Shown here: positions 36,701 through 49,650 of the stretch, piece after piece
Position numbering within the stretch: position 1 is the stretch's first letter
Layout: each line of letters begins with the position of its first letter
Source of the DNA: Rhynochetos jubatus
Taxonomy: Eukaryota > Chordata > Aves > Eurypygiformes > Rhynochetidae
Direction: 5' to 3'
Assembly: GCA_027574665.1 (NCBI GenBank)
Contig: CM050672.1
Span: 6,184,001-6,248,000 of the forward strand
DNA: 64,000 bases
Translations under genes and position numbers: made by a program
The notes under the pieces: model-generated
What the model saw: the letters and a program-made list of their open reading frames with translations, nothing else
Database searches by the model: none
Told to the model about the DNA's origin: nothing

Positions 36701-39700
36701 TCTCCTCCTCTTTCACTTTCTAGACCTAAATGTAAACACCTAGAAAGCTTAACAGACTCCTCACTTGACTTTTAGGTATTGCTCATGCTTGTGTATTACA
36801 GGAAGTACTGTGGAATGTCCTGGAATGCAGTATGTAGAATGTTCATTTCTGTCTGCCTTAAAACTCGAACAGGGAACACTTCAGTACTGGTACCTACATT
36901 GTACTGAACCTGATGAGCTCTGGTGAAGATCATGTACCCCTTCTTGTCTAATAAAACGGGCTTTCTGACCTTGTGTCTGTTAGCAGTTTATGCTCTTGGG
37001 TTTTGGGACTCCACACAACCAAACTTCTTAATTACGTTGTAACTGTATTGTGATGCTTGGGTATTTATTGATGAGGAGCGGCCCTTCAACAGGGCAAAGT
37101 ATTTTAAAAAAGGAAAACTTTGGGTTTTGGCAGTAAGGCCCCTGACCTGTAGGTTTTAATAAGCCCTTTAGTATGGGCAACTTTCAGTCTTACTAGGATG
37201 TATTTCCATGCTGTGTGTAAGGATCTCTTGTATGTCTGACCTACATGAACAGTCTCCAAATACTAAGGTTTTATCGAAGGAAGGTGAAGGTAGATGCCAG
37301 CCTGTTGTGTCAACAAGAGACTCTACAGGTTGAAACTGCACAAGAGGTTACACAGCGCATGTACTCAGATTTTATAAAGCTTTCTGAAAGGGGTCCTACG
37401 TGCAGTTTTGTTCCTTACAAAATAGGTTGGAAGTAACTGAGAGGCTTTATGTCTTTTTTTTTTCTTATGGAGAGCCATTTAGAACCCAGATTTTACCTGG
37501 TACGAGTCTGTGCCAGGGTGCTGTATGACACATGAAGCTGTTGGATTTCTGATTGGGTTTAGTGAACTGAAATCCCTGCACTTGCTGATGAGCTTATTTC
37601 CCAGGCTACCCTTTTTCTAGAGGTGATCTAGGCAGGTGGAGCCTGGGTCTGAGTAACCCAGTTGCTCCGGCTCTGAGATGCCTGTCTTTGTGCTTTAGAT
37701 CCTCGTTCTGTAGTTGCTGTTACGAAGGCCTTAAACCTGTGTACAGAGAGAGGGGAGTGAAAGCGTGCAACGAAATGGCCTTTGGGTGCCTCTGTTCTTG
37801 GGTACTCGATGTAGGATCCAGTAGGTGTGCTCTCAAGAGGAAATGCTGAGTGCACGTGGCTCAGACTGACACTGTTCAGGGCTGTTACTTTGACTGTGTG
37901 AGAAACAGAACCTGAAAGTGTCTACCTTTTGGGCCTTAGAGCACCGATATGGTCTTCAGCAGCACTGACCACTGAGCATAACAAAGAGTGCGTCCCAGAT
38001 CCCCTCGGCTGTCCTCGCTTTAGTGCCGTTGTGGCACAACAATGGGAGACAGTTTTTGGCCAAAATTGAGATGTGTTTGAGAGTCGTTTACAGATCTCGT
38101 GGTTTTACTGATGGCCCATTGTTTTTCATTTATGTGGTACTACACAAAGCATTAATCAAACTAGTTACATTATGGAAGGATTAAAAAACCATTCAGTTCT
38201 TAATTAGGCACACCAAGAACAATGTGATTTTGGTGTTGCTCCTACTTAAAACGTCTGCCTAAATTCCTGTTCTTATGAGAGGGGCATGACTTCAAATAAA
38301 GTGATTTTATCCTTCCCTGACAGTAAATCGAGGTATCCTGTGTTATTCTGTTCTCATCTTCTAAGCCGTGGTAGTAAAGAACTGTGATTATGAAATGCTC
38401 TTTCCTGATGGGGCTATATAAGGAGCAGTCGTTGAGTTGTGAGGTGGGGAGATACCTGTGTGTTACACACTAGTTATGTATGCGTTCATCTGGCTCTCCT
38501 GGTATCAACCCCCCATTCTGTATCTGGTATTCTGGAGAGAGCCTGCAGCCCCTTCTGAGCAGTAATAGGAGGTGCTGTCAGACAGGTGCTTTGTGCCTTG
38601 GAAAAGAGGGGAATTGCTGCTTGTGTCTTGCTGTGTTGTCTTCCTGACTGGCTGTTAGAGTGCTAAACCTGCAAGTTCGGGTGCCTCTGTTGTGAGTTTG
38701 CATTGCCTTTCTAAACATTTCCAGGTCAACATCTTTTGGAACACTCTTCTGCTTCTTGCCTCTCAACTCTCAAGTCCTCTTGAGCTCTATAATCACTTTT
38801 AGATGGTAAGGTTTCTCAACTGCAACAGTCAAATGAAAGCTGTCAGTCTGATAATTAATGGTGAAGATAAATTTATTCAAGCATATCAGATGGCTTATTC
38901 CTTCTGCTTCACAAGAGAGAATGAGTTTAATTAAGCGTTAGCCTTGCACACTGGAAGCTTCTGCGTGGTCTCTTTCTGTCTGTTGCGGAAGCTGGGAGGG
39001 CTACCAAGTCTAGTTCAATGTGAAAACGTTTCCTGGTGATCTAGACAGCTGGCTGAGAAATCTGTACCATGTGCTTTTTGGTGTCAAGCACCTTGTTTGG
39101 TTCATTACACTCCAGGCATTGATTACTTCAGTAAACACAGAAGAACAAAGCACAATGAAGGCACCTTTTGAGATAAGTAGTAAATGGACTGATGGTTGGG
39201 CCATGGGAGATGGTGAAAACTATAATCCTCATTCAAGGTGTTGATGGGAATTTGGCACACGGGGCAGTGCTTTTGAGGCTCGGGTTCTGAAAGTATGTTT
39301 TCCTCTGTCTTCCTCCTCTACAAATAAGTAGCTCTGCTAGAAGCTCCCAAAAGAAATGCAGGTGCTGCATATGGGAATAGTGGATAGGTTTGATAGTTGG
39401 AAAGGATACCAAGAGGTCATTGTATCAGATTTTTAGGTAGAAACATTTCAGATTGGTTTTCCCTTTCCCATCTATTAGAAAACTGTTCCATAAGGTCAGC
39501 CGTCAGCCTGCTTTCCAGTGTGTGCCACTCCTTCCTCATGCAGTGCAGCAGAAATATTAAGAAATCTGATAATTAAATGGCAATGAATTTTTTTTTTTAT
39601 GCCTTTGGGGTCAAAATCTATTAATTGTCTTCAATGTTTAACTGTAGTTTTACCCTGTCTGAATTCCAGAAATGCTTAAAAATTAAGTGTGCAGCATTTT

Positions 39701-42700
39701 GTCTCTTAGGTGAAAAGATACCAGTGCACCTTTGAGGGCTGTCCACGCACCTATAGCACTGCCGGAAACCTGCGCACTCACCAAAAGACACACCGTGGGG
39801 AATACACTTTTGTCTGCAATCAGGAAGGCTGTGGCAAGGCCTTTCTTACCTCCTACAGCCTCAAAATCCACGTTCGAGTGCACACGAAGGAAAAGCCGTT
39901 TGAATGTGATGTGCAGGGCTGTGAAAAGGCATTCAATACACTGTACAGGTAGGAAGTCTCTGCCTATTTTGCAGGTTGCATCTGCTTTTTGTTCGTGTCT
40001 GAATACAATTGTTAGGCTTCTGCCAGGTACAGGTATGAATACAACCCCCCCCCGCAAAAGGTGGAAGTGCGATACCACGAGTAGGATGGCCTGATGACAT
40101 ACTTGGGTTATTTATATTACAGTAGTATTGAAGGTGGTGCGCCAACACGAGGAACTGTTGGATTTGCTTGAGGACTTCAGCAGTGCTATGAGTTACTTTC
40201 ATAAGCTAGTTCCCTTCAATGCAGAATAAGTTACGCCTTAGACCTCGTCCTGCACTTTTGAATGAACGCCTTGCTTGCCTCAGGAAGGGGCTGCCTCACC
40301 CTACAAGTCATCAGAGGCATTCTTTTTGGCATGCTTTTTAGGTTGAAAGCACATCAGAGGCTTCACACAGGGAAAACATTTAACTGTGAATCGGAAGGCT
40401 GCAGTAAATACTTCACAACGCACAGTGACCTGAGGAAGCACATTCGAACACACACAGGAGAAAAGCCATTTCGGTAGGTTGCCGGGTGGCAGTGTTTGCT
40501 GCTGTGGGCATATGTAGTGGGCTGCCAGTGCCAAAATGCAGCTATTGCTGTCCTGTATGAAAAGCCATTCTCATGAGAACAAAGTGAAGGCGGCTAGCAT
40601 TTGAGCATGTTTGTTCTAGAGCTGCCTTGCTTGCCTGTAGAAGTGGGTGAAATGACTGTCTTCAAAGATGATAGTAGCCAAGCGATTGTTTAAACGTCAA
40701 TGTGTGCCACAATAAGCATGGTCTTAAAACCCATTGCTGCTTCTCTGCTGTGATGCAGTGATTATTCCATGAAGGGAGGCCCCTCCAGTGCTGGCTTCAC
40801 GCTTGAATGTGACTGTCCTGTTCAGAGCCCTGCTGGCTGTGTAGCGTGTTGGGTGATGCCCAACAGATGACTGCTGCAGATTGCCCTTAGGCCTGCTGCG
40901 CAGAGTCCTGGGACTATCACAAAGCATTATCTAGGGTGGTAACTAATGCATCAGCCTGATGTTAACTCTTCTGTGATGCCTCATTCAGGTGTGAGCATGA
41001 CGGCTGTGGAAAGGCTTTTGCTGCAAGCCACCACCTTAAAACACATGTTAGGACACACACTGGTAAGTCCCAAGGGTTTGTTTTTTGATTTTGATGAGCT
41101 TATTCAGTTTATGCTAACTCTCAGAATCCTAGTATGTATTTATGCTTCTGTATGATGTGCAGGTGACACCAAGCTGAGGGGTGCACTTGATGTGTTTGGG
41201 GGAAGGGATGCCGTCCAGAGGAACCTTGACAGGCTGGGGGGGCATGTGCATGTGAACCTCATGAAGTTTAACAAGGCCAGGGGCGAACTCCTGTGCCTGG
41301 GACAGGGCAATCCCCAATATTCCATCTGAGCACTTCCATTTGTGCTTGACGGGTCTTGAATTCCACGAGCATCTCACAAATGGATCGGTAATGATGCATA
41401 AAAATTCAGTGTTGTGTTCTTGTCAGCTCAGGTGCTAAAATGGAATTTATCTGCAAGATTCCCAAGAATGCTGAATGCATTGAGTGGCATTAAATAATCT
41501 TATTTGTACAAATATTACCACTCTGTGTGGTTTAAAAGTACGTGTCTCGTACAGTTTCTGTAAGTTTGTTGTGTGTTTTGTGCTGCCTGCAGGGGAGAAG
41601 CCCTTCTTCTGTCCCAGTAATGGCTGTGAGAAGACTTTTAGTACACAGTATAGTCTCAAGAGTCACATGAAAGGGCACGAGAAAGGACATTCCTATAATG
41701 CACTTCCCAATAACAACGTGTCTGAGGTCAGTAGCACTTCTTCCTAATGCTTCTGTGTTAGATGGAGATTAATTTCTTTCCTGAAATAGATTTTTTGGTC
41801 TGTAGCTTGTTCTAAAGGTGTAACGTTTAAGGCTGAGGTTTCCAAAAGGAATTGTAACTACTTGCTGCCACGTGTCCCATGAAGAAATTCATGGATGCTT
41901 GAATGGATAATTCAACCTCAACTCTGAAATTGCAGGTGTTCGGGGTGGCGGCGTAGGGTTTGTTCTCGCATGCTGTGTTTATGTTGTGCTGATAATAAAC
42001 AGGGTTTCTGAAACTTCTAGTATGGTAGTTGGTTACCGAGTTTTATTTAGACAAGCTCATCTATTCATTTTAATCACATTAAAATGAATGCTTGGGCTAC
42101 TGCTGCTTTGACGAGTATGCCAAGCACTGGCATGAGTTTATAGGTAATTGTGTACATTCTCATGCTTCCCCTGTAGATTCTTATGTGTTAGTCAGTACTG
42201 TGTAATGAGCGTGTGAGGTAAAATAAATACAAATTGATAAGGTTAAATTTTTTATTTTCTGTAGGCTGATTTGTTCCTGTGCTAATATAAAATTCTAGGC
42301 CATTTCTTTTTTTTTTTTTTTTTTGAAGTGATGTGATAGAGTTGTTTAGCATCCTTGATAGCTACTAAATATCACAGCATATCTAAGGTTATTAGAATAT
42401 TTGTAATATCACAGAATCACTAAGGTTGGAAAAGACCTATAAGATATCTAGTCCAACCATCAACTGTATTGCTCCTGTGATATAGAACTGAGACTTGGGT
42501 CACATAGAGCTGAAAAAAATTATGCGTAGACAGAATTGTGTGGACTCTAAAAGGTAAATTTAAACATTTCTGGCACTATTTTAAAAATATATAACTCAGT
42601 TTCTTTTTCTTCTTCACAGGATACAAGCCACTCACTTTGTCTGAGTGATTTAAGCCTCATCTCGACAGACTCAGAATTGCGGGAGAACTCTAATCCAGTG

Positions 42701-45700
42701 AGTTACTGTCCCGGAATTGCCTCACCCGTAACCTGAGTTTTGCTTTTTCCTGGCCACGGGCTTGTCCTGTCAGCTGGAACAGGAGATTAGATATGTATGG
42801 CTGGTTGATTCTGTGTCGCTGGTGCAGTCCCGGAGCTTGCTCTGCTTCAGGCTTTCGTTTTGCTAGTGGAGGAGACGCACTCTTTCACAGAATGAGCGAC
42901 CGGGTGGAAGTGTTTTATGCGTACTGAATATGGCTTTTTTGTGTATCTTATGGCAGTCTGTAGGAGGCTTTCTTAACAAAACCCCTGTGTTTCCTACAGA
43001 CCCTCTTGAGCCTGTAAATATGACATATTATTGCTGTCCTTTCTGGAATGATGGAACAAAAAATAAGCATTTCTGTCTAACAGCAGAACAGAGGGATTTT
43101 CCACCAACATACTCAGTGCTCAATTCAACCTGGTTTTGAAGGCTTTGTTTCTGATTTTACTGTAATAATGTTCTTGCTTATTGATAACTGTTGACCGAGC
43201 TTCAATTTTACATAGAGGAGAATTATATACTGATGAGACTGTGTCATTCTTTTGTGCTTCCCCGTGGAACCAGTACGCAACTTTTGAATATATTCCTTTC
43301 CTAGAGCAGCGGGTGACAGTAGTGCACAGTCCAGGATGTAATCAAAGCAGAGCTATTTTGTTTCTGCTCCAGAAAAGATTTCACAAACAGCTGAGAACAG
43401 ATTAATGTCAGTTGCTGACAGAGTATTACAGGAACTAAGGGTTAAACAAAGTGTGGATGCAGAAGAATGTGTTTTCCTTTTGAAGGACTTATTTATTTTC
43501 ATAAAGATTTGCTCACTGTGTTGGTAAATTTGATTGTGGGCAATAAAACAACTGTAATTTTACACCAGGCAAGTGAAATATGTTGCCTTTTCTGAAGGTG
43601 GCTGGTTAATTGGAGAGGTATTTGTGACATTCATACGCTGCTTGAGTGGGATTTGTGCAAACTTTATGGAGACCTGAGATAATGGTACCTGTTGTCTTCC
43701 TCTGTTTTCTATTTGCCAGACACACGGACAAGACCTTAGCACAATCTCACCAGCAAGCATCTTTGAGTCTATGTTTCAGAGCCCAGATCATACTACAAAT
43801 CAGGACGACTCTCAGCAGACAGGTACAATTCTATCCGCACTGTTTTGGAAGAGCTTTTTGACAGTTTTTCCCCCCTCTGCGTGCATGTACTTAATTCAGC
43901 ATTTCAGACTGAAGATTACTGCCCAACATAAAGCTGTGTTTGCTACTTCAAGTTAAGTTCAGCGTTGAAATTCTGTGTTTTGAAATGCACCGCGTTCACA
44001 GATGGTGTAACGCCCGGACGGCGACAGGCGAGCTGCCCTGGTGTTCACAGCATGCTCTGGTACAATGCTGACAGTGACGTTCCTGGGCTTCCCGCACAAG
44101 CGTTGTTTTCAAGCTTCCTCTCTTGATGAAGCTGCACAAACCTGCTGATAAAAGGGCTTCTTAGAGCTAATGAGGCTGTTCAACTTGTGTCTAGCTTCCT
44201 GAATTTGGAGCTGCTTTTAGATTTCACTGGCTAGTGTAACGTGTTTTCGGAGCGCTAGCCTGAAGATGCGAAAGTGGTAATGCTTTACTTAACAGAAATC
44301 CATCAGCTAGCTGGCAAGTTCACTGAAAATGTTGTTTATTCAGATCTCATGAGAACTGATGTATTTTTTCTTTGGTTTTTTTTTCTGGCAGCTGCCTTGA
44401 TCGAAGGTTTTAACGGCGATGCAGACTCAGTCACTGCTGTTCCGCCTTCTGCAGGAGACCCAGCATCCTTGTCTCTTCCACTTGTACTGCAGCTTGGCAT
44501 CTCTGAGCCTTCGCATTCAGCACTACAAGCCTCAGCAGCACCTGCTGCTCCCTCCTCCATAGGAACCAGCTCACAGCAAGCTGCATTTGGAAATCCTGCA
44601 ACTGTTTTACAGTCCCCAGAAGTGCCTGTCCCTCACAGCACACAGTTTGCAGCCAGTCACCAAGACTTCCTGCAGCACACTCAGACACCGCCACAGCCCA
44701 TCGTACAGGGACTTTCAGTGGTTGCTGGGGCATCTGCCCCAACAGCAGCGAGTGCCACTGAGCCTCTGCCAGCTGTAGTTCAGACTGTGCCTGTTGGTGC
44801 GAACCCTGTTCTGACCAGTAATCCAACTATAACAATTACTCCTTCTCAGAGCACTGCTATTTTGCAGTCCAGCATCGTCATGGGAGAGCAAAACTTACAA
44901 TGGATCTTGAATGGTGCCACTGGTTCTCCACAAAGCCAAGAACAAATGGTTAGTATATCCAGCATGGCTTTGAAACAGCTTGAACTCTTTCCTCCTCGAG
45001 TCCTTGCTTTTGGAAAGGAAGGGGATCAGACGAGTAGTTGTAAGATGCAGGACTGTATAATGCTTATCTTGTTAATAGGTATAAACATATCACCAGTGCA
45101 GCCTCTAAACTAGAGAAATAAATAGAAAATAGAGAAATCCAGGGTGCATGAAATTTTGCTTTTGTCTTTTCCCCAGTGACAGACTTCTCGCTGCAGTTGG
45201 TTTTTCCAGGACAGTGTACCCTGTGGCCTGAGAACATATGTGGGATTTAATCTATTACTTTTGACAAGCAGAAGCATAAAAGACTCTGTAAAGTTTTGTT
45301 TAGATATTTTGTAATCTGTCTCTTCCCAATTTAGCCTGATAATGAAAAGTTTTCTGGGAAAACAGGATGTTTCTGGTTCTCCGGTAAACCTGGGTAGCTG
45401 AGAATTCCAGTGTTTTATCTTTAAGAATACTGTTGCCACCTTTAGACTTTCTGCGTGTCAGATGGTCAGGAGTGAATTGCTGCAGGTACAGGCAGTATGA
45501 GCAAGCACAGCAGTTTAGGAACTCAGTCATTCAGTTGTCAGAAACCACACGCTGTGTTAACGAGCCTGTAGTGCGCAGGGTGATTGCTCCCCATCTTGAG
45601 GGCTAATGAAATAACACTCTGAGTTTGGGATAGCCAGAACATAGCCCAGAACCAAACTAAAGGTTGTAATTTTTGTATTAGTTTCCTGTGTGTTCTCTTT

Positions 45701-47275
45701 GGAACGTGTGTGTAGCTGTTTCGTTTGATTACAGCTGTTCAGAATGTGAAGAACAGAAATTTCATTGGAATCAACTCATGCTTTTTTTTCTTTTTTCTTT
45801 TAAGCCACAAGTTCCAAAAGTAGTAGAAAAGGTGTTTTTTACCACTGCATTACCCGTAGCTGGCAACACAGGTAAGCATGCTTGACACTGAACTTGCTTT
45901 TCTCTCTTTCTCTGTTTGCAGTCTGGTTAGCCTGACCAGGGTTTGTGGTGACTTTATTGCTTGCAGAAATGTTGAAGAAAATCCTTTCAACTTTTCTTTT
46001 TTAACCTTCCTGAGGTTTTAAGGGCAATCTGCTGTAGGTTTGTGCTGAGATCTGTCCTATAATTGTTTCTCTAACAACTTGTAAGATAATCAGGTTCACA
46101 AATTAGATTATTAGATTCATAAAAACAGTGTTTAAATGGAATTTATCTAGAAAAATAAAAGAAGTGCAAGGACGTAATTTGGGTTTTGTTCTTTTAAATG
46201 AAGATGTGAAACAGGTAGTAAACTGGGAGATCTGGTCAGTCCTTCAGCAATTGTAGTTGGTAAGCACAGTCTGTGAGGCTCATCAGAACGGTACACAAGT
46301 GTGGGAGTTCTGCTCCATAGCACGCTTCCTGCACAGGGTCGTTACACTGCAAAGATGAATCCCTCAGAGGAAACAGTCGTTGGGTAAGGTTCAGACTTAA
46401 ATCTTAAAGATGAAAGGCAGCAGAGGAGGAATGAGAAGGAAGCATGAGCAGCACCATGGGAGAGGGAAGCAGACTAGAGAGGATGAGCAGGAAGATGCCT
46501 GGGTTGGTGTCAAGGAGTGGAATAGCTGGTGTAATGTTGTACCGTCGTTTTCCAAAGATGGGTCCATAGGGACTGGGGCATTGGAATGCCATTTCATTGG
46601 GTTTTATGCTGTAGAAGTTACAGTGGAGGTCAGAGAAGAGACCTATTGTGCTGCGTAAAAAATGTAAATCAGACTGGTAATGCCTGACTTCAGCCCGAAC
46701 GGGTTGCTCATCAGCAGAGTACCTGCCACCGTTTTCTTATTTATCATCTGCTAGAGGTATTCATTGTGCTTGGACAAAGTAAGACGTAATCTCTGCTGCA
46801 AGGGGCATCCAGTCTAACTTAACAAAGATGATTTATCTCTCCCTGCTGTGAAATTATGTAGTTCTGTTGTGTTTTGTCTTGTTTCACTTCAGGAAACCCT
46901 GTTCAGCAGATTGGTCTCAGTGTTCCTGTCATTATTATAAAGCAGGAGGAGGCCTGCCAGTGTCAGTGTGCCTGCCGAGACTCTGCCAAGGACAAAGTCA
47001 CCATTAAGAAGGAATGTTCCTCACCTGATTCAAAAGCTTTGGAGCAGCCAGCTACCCAGCTGCAGCCTCAGACCTTTCCTTCCCCTTCTCCTTCATGTGG
47101 GCAGAGCAGTCAGATAGTTAACCCTTCAGACTCGCAGACTGAAACGTTAAGTGCCATGGATGTATCGGACTTTCTGTCCCTCCAAAGCCCTGAAACCCCA
47201 TCTAATATAATTCCAATCGAAGCACTACTGCAGGGTGAGGAAGAAATTGGTTTGAATAGCAGCTTCTCTAAGTGA
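33787..47275 (+). CDS. MTF1: Metal-responsive transcription factor 1
   Basis: Coding exons: 33787-34200, 39710-39948, 40342-40473, 40989-41062, 41593-41726, 42620-42697, 43720-43822, 44392-44948, 45805-45871, 46893-47275 (TGA). They sum to 2181 nt, 726 residues; the human protein has 753. Residues 1-138 are acidic ([19 protein letters not shown]). Residues 139-331 hold six C2H2 zinc fingers with all Cys/His present, including the unusual RGEYT linker between fingers 1 and 2. A Leu-rich NES-like segment ([10 protein letters not shown]), Pro-rich and Ser/Thr-rich regions follow. Near residues 622-628 is the Cys cluster CQCQCAC, tied in the family to metal sensing. The C-terminus is NSSFSK. The protein moves to the nucleus on zinc or cadmium load and activates metallothionein and zinc-exporter genes through metal response elements. 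All exon phases agree and nothing is broken. Confidence 0.97.
34201..39709 (+). other. Long MTF1 intron between N-terminal and zinc-finger exons
   Basis: About 5.5 kb, AT-rich relative to the flanking islands. I saw no CR1, no repeat array and no conserved reading frame. Confidence 0.6.
41160..41330 (+). mobile_element. CR1 LINE ORF2 fragment in MTF1 intron
   Basis: Matches the CR1 block starting 'ggtgacaccaagctgagggg' through 'gggatgccgtccagaggaac' and 'tcatgaagtttaacaaggcc' to 'ctgggacagggcaatcccc'. Both ends are truncated, and it lies between zinc-finger exons 5 and 6. Confidence 0.88.
42306..42324. repeat. Poly(T) tract
   Basis: An almost pure T run in an MTF1 intron, about 80 bp from the short minus-strand CR1 piece. 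Confidence 0.8.
42407..42475 (-). mobile_element. CR1 LINE 3' terminus, minus orientation
   Basis: Reads ATCACAGAATCACTAAGGTTGG then a 'gaaaagaccta...tagtccaacc' block on the plus strand, which is the reverse complement of a CR1 3' end. Very short. Confidence 0.75.
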
Positions 47276-48523
47276 AGATGTTCCAGATTTTCCTTTGCAC
47301 CTGGAGGGTAAAACCCTTCTCCTTAGAAGCAGAAACTGAAGGATCGATTCTTTTTCCTTCCTCTTCGGAAGTTTTGTGGCTTATTTCTGCTTCACAGATG
47401 TCATCATAGTCACGTCCCAGGTACATCCATCTTTGAGAATCTATCTAAAAAAAAAAAAAAAAAAGAAAATGGAAAAAAAAAGCTAAGTTATATATGAACT
47501 GTTTTGGCTGCACTGTCTGTCACTTTTGCTTGTCATATGTGAACACAGAAATTAAGGTTACTCGTGTGCAAAAAGATTTTAAAAAGAAAAAGGGGGGGTT
47601 AGTTTGTCTCCAATTGCACATCACTTATATTTGGGATTAAGGTACTGGCAGCAAGTGGGTCTTTGTTACAACCCCTTGGGTCTATAATTTTCTTGTCTCT
47701 TCTGTCTGATACTAACCATGCACTATAAGGGGAGCCCAGGAAAGGAATTTGCTGTAGTAAGGAAAGGCATTATTGTAGAACCTGATTTATCTGCAATTCT
47801 GTTGGAATGCGACTGTCACATCGCTGAGTTGGGAGCTGCTGCCTGGGTTTGCTTTGTACTAACGCTGTTACTAAAGCCTACAGAAACTTGCGTGGAGTTT
47901 ATTTCAGTAGAGCACAAGTACCTTGTGCTCCTAGTGGATCTCTTCATTTAATTTCGTTAGTGGAATTAATTTAATTTCAAGTGTGGTGGCAGGCACACTG
48001 TTTCACGACACGGAAACACAATCGGAGCCCCTGCTTCCTCAGGCTCAAGGGTCTGTTTTCTTTGCCTCTCTTTGGAGGATGCAGTGAATCCCAGATGTAG
48101 TCGGGTTGGTGCCTCTGCTCTTTTGATTCATTTGGCTCTGTTCAGAACAAGTCATTCTCTTCAACAACCCCCGCGACTGTTCAATCGGGAGCATGGTGCC
48201 TTTGCTGGTTACTCTCATCTGTTGTCAAGAACAACTCTAGGAAATCTTGCAGAATGATTCCAACACAAATTCAGTTTGAATTCAGTGAGTCTATCCCTCA
48301 CCTATCCATAAATGCTTCCTTTTTTCTGTTAAGCTATATAAGTTCTGCCTGAATCTGCCTCCAACCTACTGCAATGCCAGCTTTTTGTGCACGGGGCTAT
48401 TTCTTGGCTAAAAGATGTTACACGACATAGTAGTTTTCATATCAAACTGAAAGTCTATATTCTAACCTACTCAGGGTAACTAAAACACAAACCCCCCTTC
48501 CACCAAAAAGCCTGTAATGTTGC

Positions 48524-48529
48524 AATAAA
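48524..48529 (+). terminator. Candidate MTF1 polyadenylation signal (proximal)
   Basis: AATAAA about 1.25 kb after the MTF1 stop codon, followed by T-rich sequence. Confidence 0.5.
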
Positions 48530-49632
48530 TGCAGTCTCATTCTAAATGGTTTATTTATGCTGCATTATTTTAAAAGATGTGATTTTTATAGTGTTTTATC
48601 CATCTTCCTGGCTTGGGCTGTCAGTCTTTTTATGTTAAAGGAAGGAATATTAAATAGTCTTTATTCAGTTTACAGTGTTGTCATTAGTGAGATACAAAGA
48701 TGATGACTGTAAGCCAATTAACGTGGAGTGTCTCTGCACACTAATTGTAGAAGTGCAAACTCGTAGAGGATAGAGGACTTGCGCTCTTTGGATTTGCTCA
48801 AAGCTGCCCTCTGCTCCTGCTGGGGGGAGAACCGTGTGAGTGTGGCTGGACCTCCCCAGGATGCTGAGCAGGATTTTTAACCCTCCCGTGACATGCTCTG
48901 CGTAGCCTTACCGACACCGCTGACACCGTCTTAGTGGAGGCGGTGATTTAAGCGATCTCGTGTGCTATTCCCTTGCGAATCTGCTGCCACAGCACAGATG
49001 GAAATGGGCTGAAGGGAACTGGCTTGTCGCCTCCCTGACAACTTGCTTCCAGTTGTGATGTGCAGAAGGGTAAAACTGTGTCCTGTGGGGGAGGAGAGGC
49101 AGTGCAAAAATGCTTTGTGCTTGGAAAGTGTCCTGTCGCTCTGCTAGGATGGAGTAATCGCAGTGACGAGCCTGGGGACACCAGCTGAACTGGAAACGTG
49201 CTCGTTGTGTTTCCTCTCTGCGTGCTGGCGCGTGGTGCAGTGCTGTGCAGTGCTGTCGTAGTGGGGATGTGGGTCCTGCAGCAATAAGGTTTGCATCCAC
49301 GAAACGCGGGTTAACAAAGCGCTTTGTTTGGTTCTTGTAGTGGCGATCCCTCGAGGGCAGCGAGGCGGTGGCCCCGCTGGTTTTTCTCCCACAGCTTCGT
49401 TGTGTGGTGCAGTTTGGTCGCACAGCAGCAAGAACTGCTGCAAACGCAAAAGAGTCTCAAGCCTGTGTGGCTGGGACCGTCTTCACAGGGATGTGTCTCC
49501 TGCCAGCTCCCTTGCATAGGGCTCCGCTTCTGGGGAGTGCCTGGAGCTGCATGGGGGGGTCTCCCAGGGCACAGGCCACTGCGAGGGGCCTTGCGCCTTT
49601 CCTGTGCCGTAAGCACAGCGGTGGGATCTGTG

Positions 49633-49650
49633 GGTGTGTGTGTGTGTGTG
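49633..49650. repeat. Short (GT)n microsatellite
   Basis: Nine GT/TG units in intergenic DNA. Confidence 0.85.
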